Shown piece after piece: positions 11,341 through 24,245 of a stretch of 64,000 nt of DNA. Positions within the stretch are counted from its first letter, which is position 1. Every line of letters starts with the position of its first letter. A program made the translations under genes and the position numbers. Source of the stretch: Crossaster papposus (taxonomy: Eukaryota > Echinodermata > Asteroidea > Velatida > Solasteridae); contig JBAIAA010000704.1 in assembly GCA_037893245.1 (NCBI GenBank), positions 1 to 64,000 of the forward strand, in the 5' to 3' direction. Under the pieces are notes generated by a model. It made no database searches. It worked only from the letters and a program-made list of their open reading frames with translations, and had not been told where the DNA came from.

Positions 11341-13358
11341 TTGAACACATCTCTAATAAATGCAACAACAAATGCATTACTTGCTGACTGGTTTCTATAT
11401 TATTTTATTATAACTTTTCCATTTTTATCACTTTATGCTTGCAAAAGTTGATATATAAATCTGCACTTGTGTATTATTATTTTGTTTGAGAAATTTTTAA
11501 TAAATTAAGATTGCCTGATATTTTAACAAGATCTTAACCAGACAGATCTTCTTCAGAGGCCAACAAAAAAGTCAAAGTTGTCTTAGACCCAGAGTACTAT
11601 TTTCACGGAGCATCTCACCATTCAGAAGCGTCTCCTTTGCTACTTCTCTGCTTTTTTTTTTTATATCAGACTAGTTTTCACAACCTTTCCTCTCTTTATT
11701 AAACATTCAAATTGCCTCCATCTGGCCTTGGACTGTGCCCTTCTTGCCTTCTTCCCACTTTCTATCCTCGGAGAAAATCCCTTCATTTTCCGGTCAGAGC
11801 ATTAATTCCCTTTGCCGCCCTCGTAAATTGTGTAAAAGGGCTAGTATTGACAAGCTTTTCCTACATACGTGTACTTCTTCCCTGCTGTTTTTATCTGTTT
11901 GCTGTATCTTCACCATCTTCCCCACTCGTCATCGGTCAAACGAAACCGTGTCCACCACGGATCAAAACGTTTATGTCCTTGAGGACAACTCCCCCTGGTT
12001 TTTTATTATGCGAGGGAAGGATCTGTGAGGCCCTCCCAAAATGAAAACCGACCTGTCGGATCGGATTACGACAAATTTGCACTGATTTTTCATCTCGACG
12101 ACCGGCGTGTCGGGTCGCGAGTGCCCATTGATTGCCCGCCTCCCTCTCCCTCATCCTCCCTTCCTTCCTACCTCCTTGTCTCTCTCACTGACTGCCGATT
12201 GCTCATCACCACGAGAGAGCTCTCCCACCGTAACTTGCCTGTTTAGATATTAAAAGCCAATGAGACGAGTTACCGTATACATGTAACCCGCTGGGCGCTC
12301 GACTAGATCTCGGGGTCTGTAGTTTAAACTTATAAACGGATCCACAGACAGTAATTCCCGCTGAACATGAATTGATATGGCACTAGTCTCTCTTTCTCTT
12401 TTTTATTTAAAAAAAGCCGAGTGCTCATTCATGCTGAGCACGTCAGGGGAAATGCTTGTCATGGATAGCAGACAGATGAGATGCCGTTTGAATAAGTCCT
12501 CGCCTCTGTGAGGCCTTATTGCCGTGGTTCGGAGGAGGATTATGTGTAGATTTTCAAAGTACAGTGGATTGTATAGCGCGGTTTTCTTCTTTATATACTG
12601 TCGCTATTATTGATTCACCGTAGTTTACATGTAATTGTTTTTCTTGTCGACTTTGGTTATAAAACGTTTATTCGGTCGTTAACACCCAGAAAAAAGCTCC
12701 TCTGAGATGACATCTTAAGCTCGGGGTTGATTGTGATGTCTTGCCAAAGCTTATGATTTATTATTTAACGTGTTGTACATATCCACTGTTTTCTGTAAAA
12801 TGTAATTCCGAGATCATCTATGGAAATGCACACAAATATCTTGCGAACAGGGTTTGGACTATAAATGACAAGCTTTATTTGCAAAATGTTTTGGATTTTA
12901 CAAAAATTCTTTGCCTTCAAATTTATACACTAACTGTATCTGTAAGCTTTGCATTGACATTTGTAATAGTTTTCCCCAAATGTAAAGGCTGGTTCGTACT
13001 TTACATGAAAGCAAAAGGGAAGTGACTTTTATGACATCAACAACCGCTCAGTTTTATTGTGACATTTGCCACTACCCTATTATTTACAAATTCACTTCAC
13101 ACTGAAATTCGCATAAGGGGAATTTGGAAACAGGGCATTTTGAATATATATACGTAACATCGCATGGACAACAACATACACACCTGTTTCACTTGTGTAA
13201 ATTACAAAGTCCATTTCCCTGCCGGAACTAATGAAAAACTAAATTCTAAATTTGTCTCCTCTTGGTGTCATTATCCACTATAGTTAATTATTTTCTTTGC
13301 CGAGGGATAGAATCCGATAATTGTGGCTTTGTACAATGCATTGCCTCATCATCTTTTA
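11341..13358. other. non-coding, weak open frames only
   Basis: The array's right flank (TTGAACACATCTCTAATAAATGCAAC) runs into ordinary AT-rich sequence. Open frames at 11712-12044 and 12741-13025 lack recognisable motifs and convincing splice sites. Confidence 0.4.
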
Positions 13359-13755
13359 TTAAAGGTAGGATACACCATTGGTAATTGCTTGAATTATCAG
13401 GAGTGGGCGGATTCAGGGGGTTGTATTTTATAGTAAATATCGTTTAGCTGACCTGTCCGAAGTTTTACAATCATGGATGCTGAGAAAAGCAAGAAAAATG
13501 GCGTTTGTTTTCAACCGGCGTCGGGCAGTGGTTTTTATGTTGTTCTTTTTTTTTTTTTCGCAATCGCTGTTCGCCGATCGTAATTTTTTGGAATTAAAAT
13601 TCAATTTTTCAAAACAATTACAGGATATCTAGCGCAATCATTTTGCTGGATGCTTACAATCATTATTTACTTTTAATTAGGTGAGATATTTCTCAATAAT
13701 TCGGTAGCAAAATCTTTCGATATCTGCAAATGGTATATCCTACATGTACCTTTAA
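13359..13755 (+). mobile_element. family A MITE, copy A3
   Basis: TTAA-AGGTAGGATACACCATTGG on the left. The right end is ATATCCTACATGTACCT-TTAA, in which an extra CATGTA lies within the terminal repeat. The interior is full length with the GCGATCG-type core, in A1 orientation. Confidence 0.9.
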
Positions 13756-14089
13756 AAGCCACCTCTGCATAACGTAATGTGCCGGCTCATGCATTAAAAC
13801 TCTTACCCTGCCAGACACAGCGCAGTGCATCAGGTAAAACAAATCTGTTGCATTCAGCTGTCAACACCAGTGCATAAACGACCACAGTCTAAGACTAGAG
13901 CTAAGGTGCTTAAGGAAGCACGGATATCAGCCTAAATAGTGTTTTGTAAGGCTTGTGTGAACCGCCTCGCACTAACCACTTGGTGATGACTACCACTCCC
14001 AAATTGCAAAAGCATCTAACCAAGTTTGACTGAAATCGGCTAAAGAATATAGAAGATATAAGAATATATTTGATATGCTTCAATATAAT

Positions 14090-14960
14090 GACCTCTACTG
14101 ACCATTAGTTGACCAGTGGCCAAATTAATTAGATCAAGGCTGTGGGAGAAGCATTTCGTTATTTTGGCAAAAAATTACCCCTACTGACCATTAGGTGACC
14201 ACTGGTCAAATTCTGTGAACAACTTTTACGAGTTAATTAGATCAAGGCTGTGGGAGAATCACTTCGTTATTTTGAAAAGAAAATTACCCCTACTGACCAT
14301 TAGGTGACCAATGGCCAAATTTTGACCCCTACTGACCATTAGGTGACCATTGGCCAAATTAATTAAACCAAGACTGTGGGAGAAGAAGCATTGCGTAATT
14401 TTGAAGAAAATGACCCCTGCTGACCATTAGGTGACCACTGGCCAAATTCTGTGAACAACTTTTACGAGTTAATTAAATCAAGGCTGTGGGAGAAGCATTT
14501 CGTTATTTTGAAAGGAAAATGACCCTTACTGACCATTAGGTGACCAATGGTCAAATTCTGACCCTACTGACATTAGGTGACCATTGGCCAAATTAATTGG
14601 ACCAAGACTGTGGGAGAAGAAGCATTTCGTAATTTTAAAGAAAATGACCCCTGCTGACCATTAGGTGACCATTGGACAAATTATCGGTGTACACCCTATA
14701 TGAGGCTTGGTCCAGAGATATAACTGACCAAGTTTGACATGAATTGGATCAAAACTTTGGGAGAAGCAGCATTTCCTAATTTGAAGAAAATGACCCCTAC
14801 TGACCATCTGGTGACCACTGGCCAAATTCTGTGAACAACTTTTATGAGGCATGGTCCAGAGATGTAACTGGCCAAGTTTGACAATAATTGGACCAAGACT
14901 GTGGAAGAAGTAGCATTTTGTACTTTTAAAGAAAATGACCACTAGTGACCACTAGGTGAC
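14090..14960. repeat. degenerate higher-order tandem array (TGACCATTAGGTGACCA)
   Basis: Ten instances of a TGACCATTAGGTGACCA-like word, at about 14098, 14181, 14287, 14328, 14414, 14523, 14563, 14646, 14790 and 14938. The spacing pattern (single, pair, single, pair, single) recurs every 232-236 bp, giving a higher-order unit of about 235 bp that also contains CAAGGCTGTGGGAGAAGCA. Copies differ by roughly 10-20 percent. Confidence 0.85.
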
Positions 14961-15090
14961 GTTTGACCACACCTGCTGATCACTACAGATAGAACTCGGG
15001 TCAAGGAAGATCCTGTCCAAATTTGGTTGAAATCGGTCAAAGAATTTGGCAGATATTGAATTTGGCAGATTTTTTGGTGAGCGTTTGCCT

Positions 15091-15146
<56 letters not shown>
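15091..15146. repeat. (GAAA)n microsatellite
   Basis: About 14 units of GAAA on the + strand. Confidence 0.95.
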
Positions 15147-15591
15147 GCGACGAATACAATATATCAGCCTGCTTCGCACGGCTGATATAACTATGAGTGC
15201 TAATTCCTATTGAACAATGCCAGAGATGGATTCTGCTGCGTTGGGTGACCGCAGACTTTGAAGCAGTTTGATCTTTGAGATTTCTGACCTGATGGATCTC
15301 GCTGCACTGATCAGGGTTTTTCACTTTGAAATTATGCAGATTGCTGCATTTGGCAGGGTGCTCATAGAATACCTCGTGGGTGTTAGGGTTAATTAGGTTG
15401 AATAAAAAAAATTAAAAATTGATGTAAGAAAAGTCCATTTTCGGAAAATTGATTGGAGATACCGGTACATTCATTTTTGTATTGCATTTATTTGTAATTG
15501 TTGACTAGTTTGAAAATGTCTGTGTTTTCAAGAGAATAGCCTTAATTTGTTTTCATGAGGGCACTTTCACTGGACTCAAAGTGCCCAATAT

Positions 15592-15635
15592 TAAACGATA
15601 TTTACTATAAAATACAACCCCCCAAATCCACCCAT
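15592..15635 (-). mobile_element. family A fragment, copy A13
   Basis: TAAACGATATTTACTATAAAATAC followed by CCCAAATCCACCCAT is the left-half interior of family A. It is cut off exactly where the family E element begins. Confidence 0.7.
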
Positions 15636-16070
15636 TAACCCTAACCCTCCCAAATCCTCCAAATTCCTCATTGCAAAATGCAGGATTTTGCAGGATTGAG
15701 GTCACTTGGAGTTTGATGCATTGCAGGATTTTGCAGGATTGAGGTTACTTGGGGTTTTACCCCTGCAGGAATATGGAGGATTCAGGTTATCAGGCTGAAT
15801 GTGACACACAATGATTTTGCAGGATTGAGGTCACTTGGAGTTTGATGCATCGCAGGATTTTGCAGGATTGAGGTTACTTGGGTTTTTACTGACTGCAGCC
15901 AGGGCAAGACTGCAGGATTTTGCAGGATACAGGCTGTATGGTCACCAGTGACCAATATTGGAGGATTTTGCAGGATTCAGGTTACTTGGAGTATTAACAA
16001 TTTAGGAATTGGAGGATTTTGCAGGATTCAGGTTATGTGTAAGTAAAAATGGGTAGGGAGTTAGGGTTAA
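15635..16070. mobile_element. family E TTAA-bounded element with internal tandem array
   Basis: Left end TTAA-CCCTAACCCTCCCAAA, right end GGGAGTTAGGG-TTAA. The interior is about eight units of GCAGGATTTTGCAGGATTGAGG separated by GTTACTTGG-type linkers. The ends match the minimal copy at 57806-57880, so the array appears to have expanded inside a short TTAA element. Confidence 0.75.
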
Positions 16071-16133
16071 GTAACCCTCCTAAATCCTCAAAAATTAATA
16101 CGATTTTGCTCACACCCGTGGGAGTTTAAAATT
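16067..16133. mobile_element. family E minimal unit, abutting the preceding element
   Basis: TTAAGTAACCCTCCTAAATC continues through AATACGATTTTGCTCACACCC to GTGGGAG-TTTAAA. It matches the 75-bp element at 57806 and shares the boundary TTAA with the element to its left. Confidence 0.6.
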
Positions 16134-19100
16134 GATACAAAATTCCAATTTTCTTGAAAACCACTTCACATCAGGTGCTGGGATTGTACAGGATGCTTGA
16201 GACAGTTTGAGTCAAGTAGGGTATTTTATAATAATTCAGTAGTTTTGTGAGTACAGAATTAATTGCCTTAATTGGACGGATATTAAGACATTGCACTTTG
16301 GCATTTGAGTCAATATACCCTCTTGGCGTTTCTAGTACTTGCCATTCGCGATATCGACTCGCATGCAAAGAGTTAATAAAAGCTAAGTTTGTATTCGTAA
16401 ATCAAATCCAAAGAATTGAATACAGCAAACAAATAAATTCTTGGTTTATTAAAGATATCCGCTCATCAAAAGCACAAATTTGATTAAAAGGAAACCAACA
16501 CAGAAGCTGTTTTCAGAAATCCAATTATACAAAATTAAATTCATCCAACAAATGGTATTATTTTTTTTCGTTTTGACTCTAGTTTCAGTGTCAACAATGG
16601 CTTTGAATCAACCCCATAAGTGGCTTGTACCGGTACTAAAAATGTCTTTGTGCACAGGAGAGGGTGAAAGATGGCGAAAAACTAAAACGGATTAGTCAAA
16701 ATGACTCCCTCCCTCCCGCTAGATCCAATTACGAGTGTTTACATTTTGTTGTCTGTCTCTGTTTAATTTGCCATTTGAAGAATGGACAGTGACTTTTATG
16801 AAAATATTAAGAAATATTTCAAGCCAGTAAAGTGACTGCAGCTGAGTCATCCCACATTACAGATTCGGGAAACCAGAAAATATACAAAGAAAATAATTAT
16901 GAGTTTATGAGTTTAGTAAAAAAAAATTACATAAATTAAATTTTATAATAAGTTGATATAATCCGGGCGCGAACTGGACAAAATACCACGACATGACAAT
17001 ACAACCTTGTACCAACTTTCAAGATTAAAATATTGAGGTTAGTTTCTTTCTTTGACAAGTACCCGAGTATCCGTATTTTTTTCCATCGGGTACCCAGTTT
17101 CTGTATTTACCCGTTAATGCACACCCTTAATAAATAAAGGTTGAATGACTTTGTATTGTATTGTACAACTCATTGTACATTTTGCATAATTACTTTTTAA
17201 AAATCCCACGCGCCTGGAGGCTTGAATGTAGTTGTGGATGTGGTCTACTGTGGCTACCCGTGCATGGGAAAATAGGAAATATAATTTCCCATTTTCTGTG
17301 AATGAGATTTCCCAAGGCACAAGGAAGCTTGTGAATTTTTTTTCAGAATCTGCGCTGTAATTGTGCAATCGGACAATTTGGCTAGAGCTGTTGGGGTTGC
17401 TTTAGGCTCTTGTGGGCGATTCCGAATTAATTTTATTTTTTTAAGAATTGATTCTGATTTGTATATGTAGATGGCACTACCAATCAAATCCCATTGTCGC
17501 AATCTACATTTAAATTGAGGGAAAACCCGCTTAATTTTACTATTGGGTCCCATGAGATGGTTATGAAGTACTTTAACTGCAAAACACAAAACACGGCCTG
17601 TACATATAATATCCAGCGCGCTTTTTAACCGGCGCGCTTTTTAACCGGTGCGCTTTGCACACAACTTTTGACCAACGATGAAGATAGTTGCAGCTAGCGT
17701 GTGTACAACTTGATCGGCGAGTTTCGACCATTCGATATATGCGGTCAAGTGCGTTTTTCAAATAATCGAATACTAAATTATATAAAAATGATTTGTAGTG
17801 TCTAAATCCTTCAATCTTTAAAAATAAATAAAATAAACGCCACTTTTATGAAATCAAAATTAAAAAGCTGTCGATATTCCGTTGCGATGTTGTCATCACA
17901 AATCCAACTTTAATTCACGATGTTGGGTTGACCAATGTCAGAGAGATCGGTAACTAACGGATGGCGGAATAAACATGCCCAGTATACCATAATCAAATGT
18001 CACCTGCTCCCACAAAACCAGACATAAGTGTTTTTTTTTTTTAAAGTAAGATATTGTTATTTCCATTTAGTACACATCTTCAGCTTTCATTTCATTTATA
18101 TACATGTAGGTACATGTACTTGTACTGTAGGTTAGTACGTAGTGTCGAAGAGTGGAGCGATAATCGATGGAAAATACGATGTACTGGTATTTGCAAGATA
18201 AATTACCACTTTTAGGACAGAGTTTGCCTCAATAAATGCATGATTTTTGTACTTTCTCATCAATAAAGTTGATTTTGTTTACCTGAGGGCTAAGGTATAC
18301 ATATTAAAGAATACAAAAATAACGAAAAACTAAAATTGATGTCTGCCAGATTTTTCAGCCTATTTCAACTTTGACGAGCATCTCGAAATAGCCTGTGCGA
18401 CTTATGTCGGGTTTCGTACCATAGGAGCTGGTCACAAATACATGTACATGTACGTACTTGTTGCTGGCCTTTAGCAGCTTTTGTTCCTAAAGGCTTTATT
18501 TAAGCTACTGACTATTGATTACCGTTTTGCTCAAAGAGAGGGATTTAAGAATTCCGATTCCAAATTTGGAGACAATTCAGACCTCGTATTAACCCAAGTT
18601 TAACTATCGACTTGTCTGCCACAGGAACTTGAAGGAGCACATTATATCACCATCTGCGAGCTACAGATCTCTGTAACATTGATCCAACCTCGTGAAAGTG
18701 AATTAAAATTGGATTTGATTTTGTGGTGACGACCTACATGTAGCGACGGAATATAAACAGCTTTTCAATATTGATTTCATGGTTAAATTTTGACATCGAT
18801 CCATCATCGTACAGTAGTTCAATAAATGTTGTATTTTGGTTTGTCGGTTTTTCAAGATACGTAGTACATGTAGGTAAACTCAACGTTAAAACGATGTATA
18901 TATAATTATATACGTTGATTTATAGTATTTCGACATCATGGCGTGAATAATGTGTAACATTAAAACAATGTTGTGTGCCTGGGGTAATTGCATGGTTTAG
19001 GGAAATTCATGAAAAAAAATTATGCAAAAATTTCGCAAAAATTTCAGCAACAGCTTTTTGAAAATAAATGGAGCAGCTTGCCACCTTAATTTCCCTTCTT

Positions 19101-19504
19101 AAAAAAGTACAAACTTTTCAATTAAATTTCTTATTATATGTTTAAAGTGTGTGTACCTTTCCAGTGTTATTTGCGTAATTTTTTCATTTCCACGACCACC
19201 TTTGGCCGTGGTACCGTATGTTGACAGGGACATTAGTCTACTGCTCATTCCAATTAGATTTAATTGTTCATTCTACAGAAACATTGCGGTACGTAAACCA
19301 AAAAAGTCAAATGGGAACATGGCTTAATACCTGTACCTTACAAATGTGGCCAGTGAAAATTACTCTTGATTTTAGTGATTTCCGAATCAACAACGCACCT
19401 TTATTTAATCTTGTCCTACCGGTACCTGTTTTAATGTAATCTATATGTACACAGTATGGGTGTTCATGTACCGGTATACCAGTACATGTACATGTAATGA
19501 ACTA
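16134..19504. other. non-coding
   Basis: AT-rich with no supported exon. The only notable local structure is a short tandem of GCGCGCTTTTTAACCGG (three copies, 17608-17650). Confidence 0.4.
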
Positions 19505-19746
19505 TTAACCAGTTCGCGCCGGATGACGTATATAAACGCAAACATTTCCCCAAATTCAAAACGGATGACGCATAAACACGCCAAGTTCAAGTTCGGAAAT
19601 GTATGTCAGCAGCGCGCAAGGCCGGAAATGCGTGGGTGTGCTTCCCGGCACTATCAGCCTGAACACGCTTCGGATCGAGTTTCGTTAAAAATAATCCCGC
19701 CCGTCGGCTCGGCGTTGTTAAAATAATCCCGGCGCGAACTGGTTAA
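19505..19746 (+). mobile_element. family B MITE, copy B2 (near-consensus)
   Basis: TTAA-CCAGTTCGCGCCGGATGACG on the left and CCCGGCGCGAACTGG-TTAA on the right give perfect 12-bp inverted ends CCAGTTCGCGCC. The body of 234 bp is intact. Confidence 0.92.
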
Positions 19747-20808
19747 ACAACTTTATCATTTGAGATGGCCGGATGTACACAGTAATACATGTACTTTACT
19801 ATAGGTTGCACTGCACTGCACTCATTTCAAGCCCCATTAAAAACAGTGTAAAATCAACAAAGTTCAGGGCCAAATAACATGCAAGTGGACATCACTAGGT
19901 TATCTCAAACAAATTTTAAATCATTATCTGATCCTTTATCTTTCCATTTCTTTTCAATTTTGGGTGTGGTAGCCAGTTACATTTTTTAATATTCACACCA
20001 AAACAACCCCCCCCCCCTCCTCCCAATTAAATGAGTATCCCCTCACTTTCTCTGGATAACAGGACCCATTTTTCAAGCGTATTTTGTATCAAGTCTGCCC
20101 TTGGATGGAAGCCCCAAAACCAGGGAGTGGATCCTTGGCTATATTTACACAATCAAACCTACTTTTTTTTATTTAAAAAAAGTCAAACAGTCTCCTTTTC
20201 CCCAAAAAATTGGGGGTGCACTTTTCGTGCTAAAATATGTAGCTTGCACATAAATTCCAATTCCAATTAGTGTAGTGCACCATTATTACATGAAGAACAG
20301 ATTCCTTCTTCCAACAAGAAGCCTTCTCTCAACAAGAAGCCTTCTCTCAACAGAGGGCTCACTACTTGTTTGACAAACCCTGACAAATTATTAAAGTGTA
20401 AATGTTCATCAGTTGGTACTGTAGGCTTGTGTGTGTACGTGGTAAATTACAGGTAGTTGGACAGCTAGGAGCAAGTTCGGCCGCAACCTATAGTTAACCA
20501 TAGTTTCACTAACGTCACTTGAACGCAGGATAGTTGGACTACTTTAGTCGACTATTTGGCACCAAACCCCGGGGCACAGTTGCCGCTGGTTGACAATAGC
20601 CTCTTTCTATAAAAAAAACATGAAGAAAACCAGTGCAAAGAAAAAAGTGATGGCAGTAGTAGGCCGGCGGAAAAGGCGGTAACTTTAGGTGAAAACCTAG
20701 TAGGCCTAATGATATTTGTTCTTGTTTTTGGCCCAATATGACTAACGTTATGACTTGCATGTATCCTACCAATATGCGCGGGAGAACAGCGCCGATATCT
20801 ACCGGTAT
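19747..20808. other. non-coding
   Basis: AT-rich. CAACAAGAAGCCTTCTCT is duplicated at 20315-20355. No gene was seen. Confidence 0.4.
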
Positions 20809-21083
20809 CTTTTTACATTTACATTTATTTCAATGTTGACCCATAATGAACAACTGATATAAATTGATATAAATGACATTAAATTAAACATTATCAATAA
20901 ATACAGTTATAACGTTTTTACAAATACAAGTGTAAAAGGTGGGACAACAATGAGGTATAGGGTGAAGCCGAGGCTTTTGTTCCCTAACCTATGGACAGAC
21001 GTCAAGATACAGGACTAAACTGGACAAGGACAATAGTTACTTACAAAACATACACAGTTATAGGTAAGACCAACCATCATCAG

Positions 21084-24062
21084 TTACAGGTATGTATTTA
21101 GTAATTGCGTTTTAAATGTTCGGGTAAAATTTGGTATAGAGCGAGATATTTTTAAAGATTCACCAAGACCATTCCATAATGCAGTTCCACGTTGAACAAT
21201 ACTATTTTTGAACAACGACGTCCTGTTAAAACGGACAAAGAGATTTTTCCTTGCAGTACTTCGGGTATTATATGAATGAATATTTGAAGTGAGGGTAAAG
21301 GAGGATTTAAAACAGGAAGGCAATATATTGTTCATATATTTATACATAAACTTACCCAAATGTAAATAATAAAGTTCATTGAACTGTAGTAGTTTAAGAT
21401 TTTCAAATAGTGGAGAAGTATGATCGCGGTAGCCAGCATTAAAAATAATACGAACAGCCCGCTTTTGTAAAATTACAAGTCTATTATACTGCGGTGATGT
21501 AGAACCACCCCATGTAAGAATTGAGTAGTTTAAATATGGAAGAACGAAAGAATTATAAAGTATTAATAAAATATTACTCGGTAAGAAATGTTTTAAACGA
21601 TTCATGACACCGACATTTTTTGAAATTTTACTAGCTACATCATCGATGTGATTTTTCCATGTTAAATGCTCATCAATGTTAATACCAAGAAATTTAGTAC
21701 TCTTTACCTGATTTAAAGTGATGTCATTTAAAATTAAGGGAACAGATTGATTATACTTATGTTGTCTAGAACAAAAAATCATATAATTTGATTTAAGAAG
21801 GTTTACACAAAGCTTATTGGCTAGAAGCCAAGTACTTATTTTCCCAAGTTCAATATTAAGAGTCCGAACTGCTATATCTACATTATTGTGACTATATAAC
21901 AAACTAGTGTCATCTGCAAATAGACAGAATGAGACAATATCGGATGTATTGCACATGTCATTAATATAAATAATAAATAGTAGTGGGCCCAGCACAGAGC
22001 CCTGTGGGACTCCACAAGATATAAAATTATTAGTAGAACTTACAGAGTTGTATGAAACAAATTGTTTTCTATTAGTTAAGTAACTTTTGAACCAGTCCAA
22101 GGCTATACCACGGACACCATAGTGTTCTAGTTTATGGATAAGTATATCATGGTTAACTGTGTCAAAAGCCTTGGACAGGTCCAAAAATATGCCAACAGAA
22201 AAGTCATTGTTGTCTATGGCATTTAAAATGTTATCTACTACATATGAGGTTGCAAGCTCGGTTGATCGGTTTTTCCTAAAGCCAAATTGCGATTCGGACA
22301 AAATGTTATGTTTATTTACAAAGCCTATTAGTCGATTGTAGATTAATTTCTCAAAAACTTTTGAGAAAATAGATAAGACAGAAATAGGTCTAAAGTTTCC
22401 AATATCGTGCTTAGATCCCGCTTTATAAATGGGAATAACCTTGCCTATCTTCAATCCATCAGGGAAGATTCCTGAAGTTAGTGACTTATTAAAAATTTCA
22501 GCTAGTGGTTTTGCCAGTGAGTTCCTAGCTTGCTTAACAATAGACGAACTTAAGCCATCAAAACCTGGGGCCTTACCGCAAGGTATACTATTCACAATAT
22601 CTACAATTTCTTCTTGTGTAATTGGTTTGAGGAATAAAGAATTCGAGCACCTGGCATTAAGAAAAGAATCAACCGAGGTGTTACATAATGGAAGCTTATT
22701 TGCGAGGCTAGGACCAATGTTAGTAAAATATACATTGAATGCATCAGCAATGTCTTTGTTATCATCAATTCTTACACCGTCTTGAATAAAATAAGATGGG
22801 TTTGGTTTTGGTTTGTCTTTGTTCAATAAGGAATTAATAAGCTTCCATGTTCCTTTGATATTGCCCTTTTCTTGGTTAAATTTGTTACTTAAATATTTAT
22901 TTTTTGACATTCTTATTAACGAATTTAATTTGTTTTTATACACAGTATAAGTTGATTTGTTCTGAAGAGTAGGATTTCTAAGAAACTTTTTATACAGGTA
23001 ATTTTTCCTTCTAATTGAATTATAAATACCATCAGATAACCATGGTGACTTTTGTTTATCATAACGACATTTTACCTCTCTCAATGGAAAGTGTTCATTA
23101 TACAGTTTAAGTACATGATCTAGGAAGGTATTATACAAACAATTCATGTCATTTAATGAAGTTATACAATTCCAATCAGTCTCATTTAAATCATGGATAA
23201 AATTGTGCACATTGTTGTTATTAAAGTCGCGCTTGAATTGCCTTTGTTCAGTTTTAACTTGTGCTTTATAGTTATCTATAAGCAAAAATACAGGTAAGTG
23301 ATCACTTATGTCAGTGATTAAAACACCAGCAGTATGGTTTAGAAAATCATTTGTAAAAATATTATCTATTAAAGTTGCACTGTCTTCAGTGATTCTTGTG
23401 GGTTTATTTATAGTAGGATAAAATGATTGGGAAGAGAGAACATCTATAAACCTCTGCACAAAATTATCCGTTACACAATGCAATAAATTAATATTAAAAT
23501 CACCCATAATATAACACTTCTTGTTCTCATTGTTAATTCTCCCCAGAATGTCATTAAAATGATCAGTGAAATTATTACACGACGCACATGGTGGTTTATA
23601 CACTATTCCAATAACAATATTTGCCTTATGGGAATTTTCAAGTTCAATAAAACATGACTCTATTTCGGAATTATTGAGACACAAATCATTACGATTCCTA
23701 TAGGTAAGGTTTTGCTTTATATATAGCGCAACACCCCCACCTCTTTTGTTTTGCCTACAAATACCTTCAATTGCGTAATTTTGTATTTGAATCAAAGGGT
23801 CATGTATATCTGTTAACCACGACTCGGATATTCCAATTATTGAAAAATCACTTTCCAAAATATTAATGTAATTGGTTATGTTTGAAATATTTTTTGTCAG
23901 ACTACGAGCATTTATATGCAACAATTTGGTATTTTTGTTCGTATTATTAACATTTCTAAATTGATCTTGGTCGTAGTAGCAACAGTTAATATTGGGGACA
24001 TTATAATTTAAGTCAGGATCTATACTATCATTTACAATAAAATCATGATTGTTTTGGTTCAT
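21084..24062 (-). CDS. LINE ORF2: AP-like endonuclease and reverse transcriptase
   Basis: A 992-residue polyprotein that nicks target DNA and primes reverse transcription of the element RNA at the nick. Residues about 45-262 form an exonuclease-endonuclease-phosphatase fold. Its catalytic landmarks are all visible: HINARS (N51), ISESWL (E80), RGGGVALYI (108-115), YKPP (155-158), MGDFN (D188, N190) and SDHLPVF (D254, H255). Residues about 475-760 are the reverse transcriptase: GKAPGFDGL (496-504), FRPISVLSIFSKVFEKLI (558-574), QFGFRKNRS (592-600), FLDLSKAFDT with catalytic D628 (626-635), GVPQGSVLGPLLF (684-696) and FADD with D717-D718. A C-terminal domain without an obvious RNase H or CCHC knuckle follows. 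The architecture fits the CR1/Jockey-group radiation; the exact clade needs a tree. The length of about 990 is normal and no frame break is present, so it may be functional. Confidence 0.96.
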   Translation of the reverse strand: MNQNNHDFIVNDSIDPDLNYNVPNINCCYYDQDQFRNVNNTNKNTKLLHINARSLTKNISNITNYINILESDFSIIGISESWLTDIHDPLIQIQNYAIEGICRQNKRGGGVALYIKQNLTYRNRNDLCLNNSEIESCFIELENSHKANIVIGIVYKPPCASCNNFTDHFNDILGRINNENKKCYIMGDFNINLLHCVTDNFVQRFIDVLSSQSFYPTINKPTRITEDSATLIDNIFTNDFLNHTAGVLITDISDHLPVFLLIDNYKAQVKTEQRQFKRDFNNNNVHNFIHDLNETDWNCITSLNDMNCLYNTFLDHVLKLYNEHFPLREVKCRYDKQKSPWLSDGIYNSIRRKNYLYKKFLRNPTLQNKSTYTVYKNKLNSLIRMSKNKYLSNKFNQEKGNIKGTWKLINSLLNKDKPKPNPSYFIQDGVRIDDNKDIADAFNVYFTNIGPSLANKLPLCNTSVDSFLNARCSNSLFLKPITQEEIVDIVNSIPCGKAPGFDGLSSSIVKQARNSLAKPLAEIFNKSLTSGIFPDGLKIGKVIPIYKAGSKHDIGNFRPISVLSIFSKVFEKLIYNRLIGFVNKHNILSESQFGFRKNRSTELATSYVVDNILNAIDNNDFSVGIFLDLSKAFDTVNHDILIHKLEHYGVRGIALDWFKSYLTNRKQFVSYNSVSSTNNFISCGVPQGSVLGPLLFIIYINDMCNTSDIVSFCLFADDTSLLYSHNNVDIAVRTLNIELGKISTWLLANKLCVNLLKSNYMIFCSRQHKYNQSVPLILNDITLNQVKSTKFLGINIDEHLTWKNHIDDVASKISKNVGVMNRLKHFLPSNILLILYNSFVLPYLNYSILTWGGSTSPQYNRLVILQKRAVRIIFNAGYRDHTSPLFENLKLLQFNELYYLHLGKFMYKYMNNILPSCFKSSFTLTSNIHSYNTRSTARKNLFVRFNRTSLFKNSIVQRGTALWNGLGESLKISRSIPNFTRTFKTQLLNTYL

Positions 24063-24245
24063 GATAACAATTGGTTATAAAGTACAATAAATACTACGAG
24101 TACAAAACTATATTCAGTGATGTTTGGTCTTACCTCTATAAACACACACAAAGACAAAAACAGAGACAAATTCAAACAATGAACAAGAAAATAATAAATA
24201 TGAAACATATTGATTATTTGACAAATGTAAGTGTGACTCACGGAG

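Noticed and set aside
9975-11377. Three very long open frames (over 450 codons) across the 12-bp array
   Set aside because: They follow automatically from a stop-free 12-bp unit. No promoter, splice or coding context supports a protein.
22159-22785. Open frames on the + strand within the LINE
   Set aside because: Antisense shadows of ORF2.
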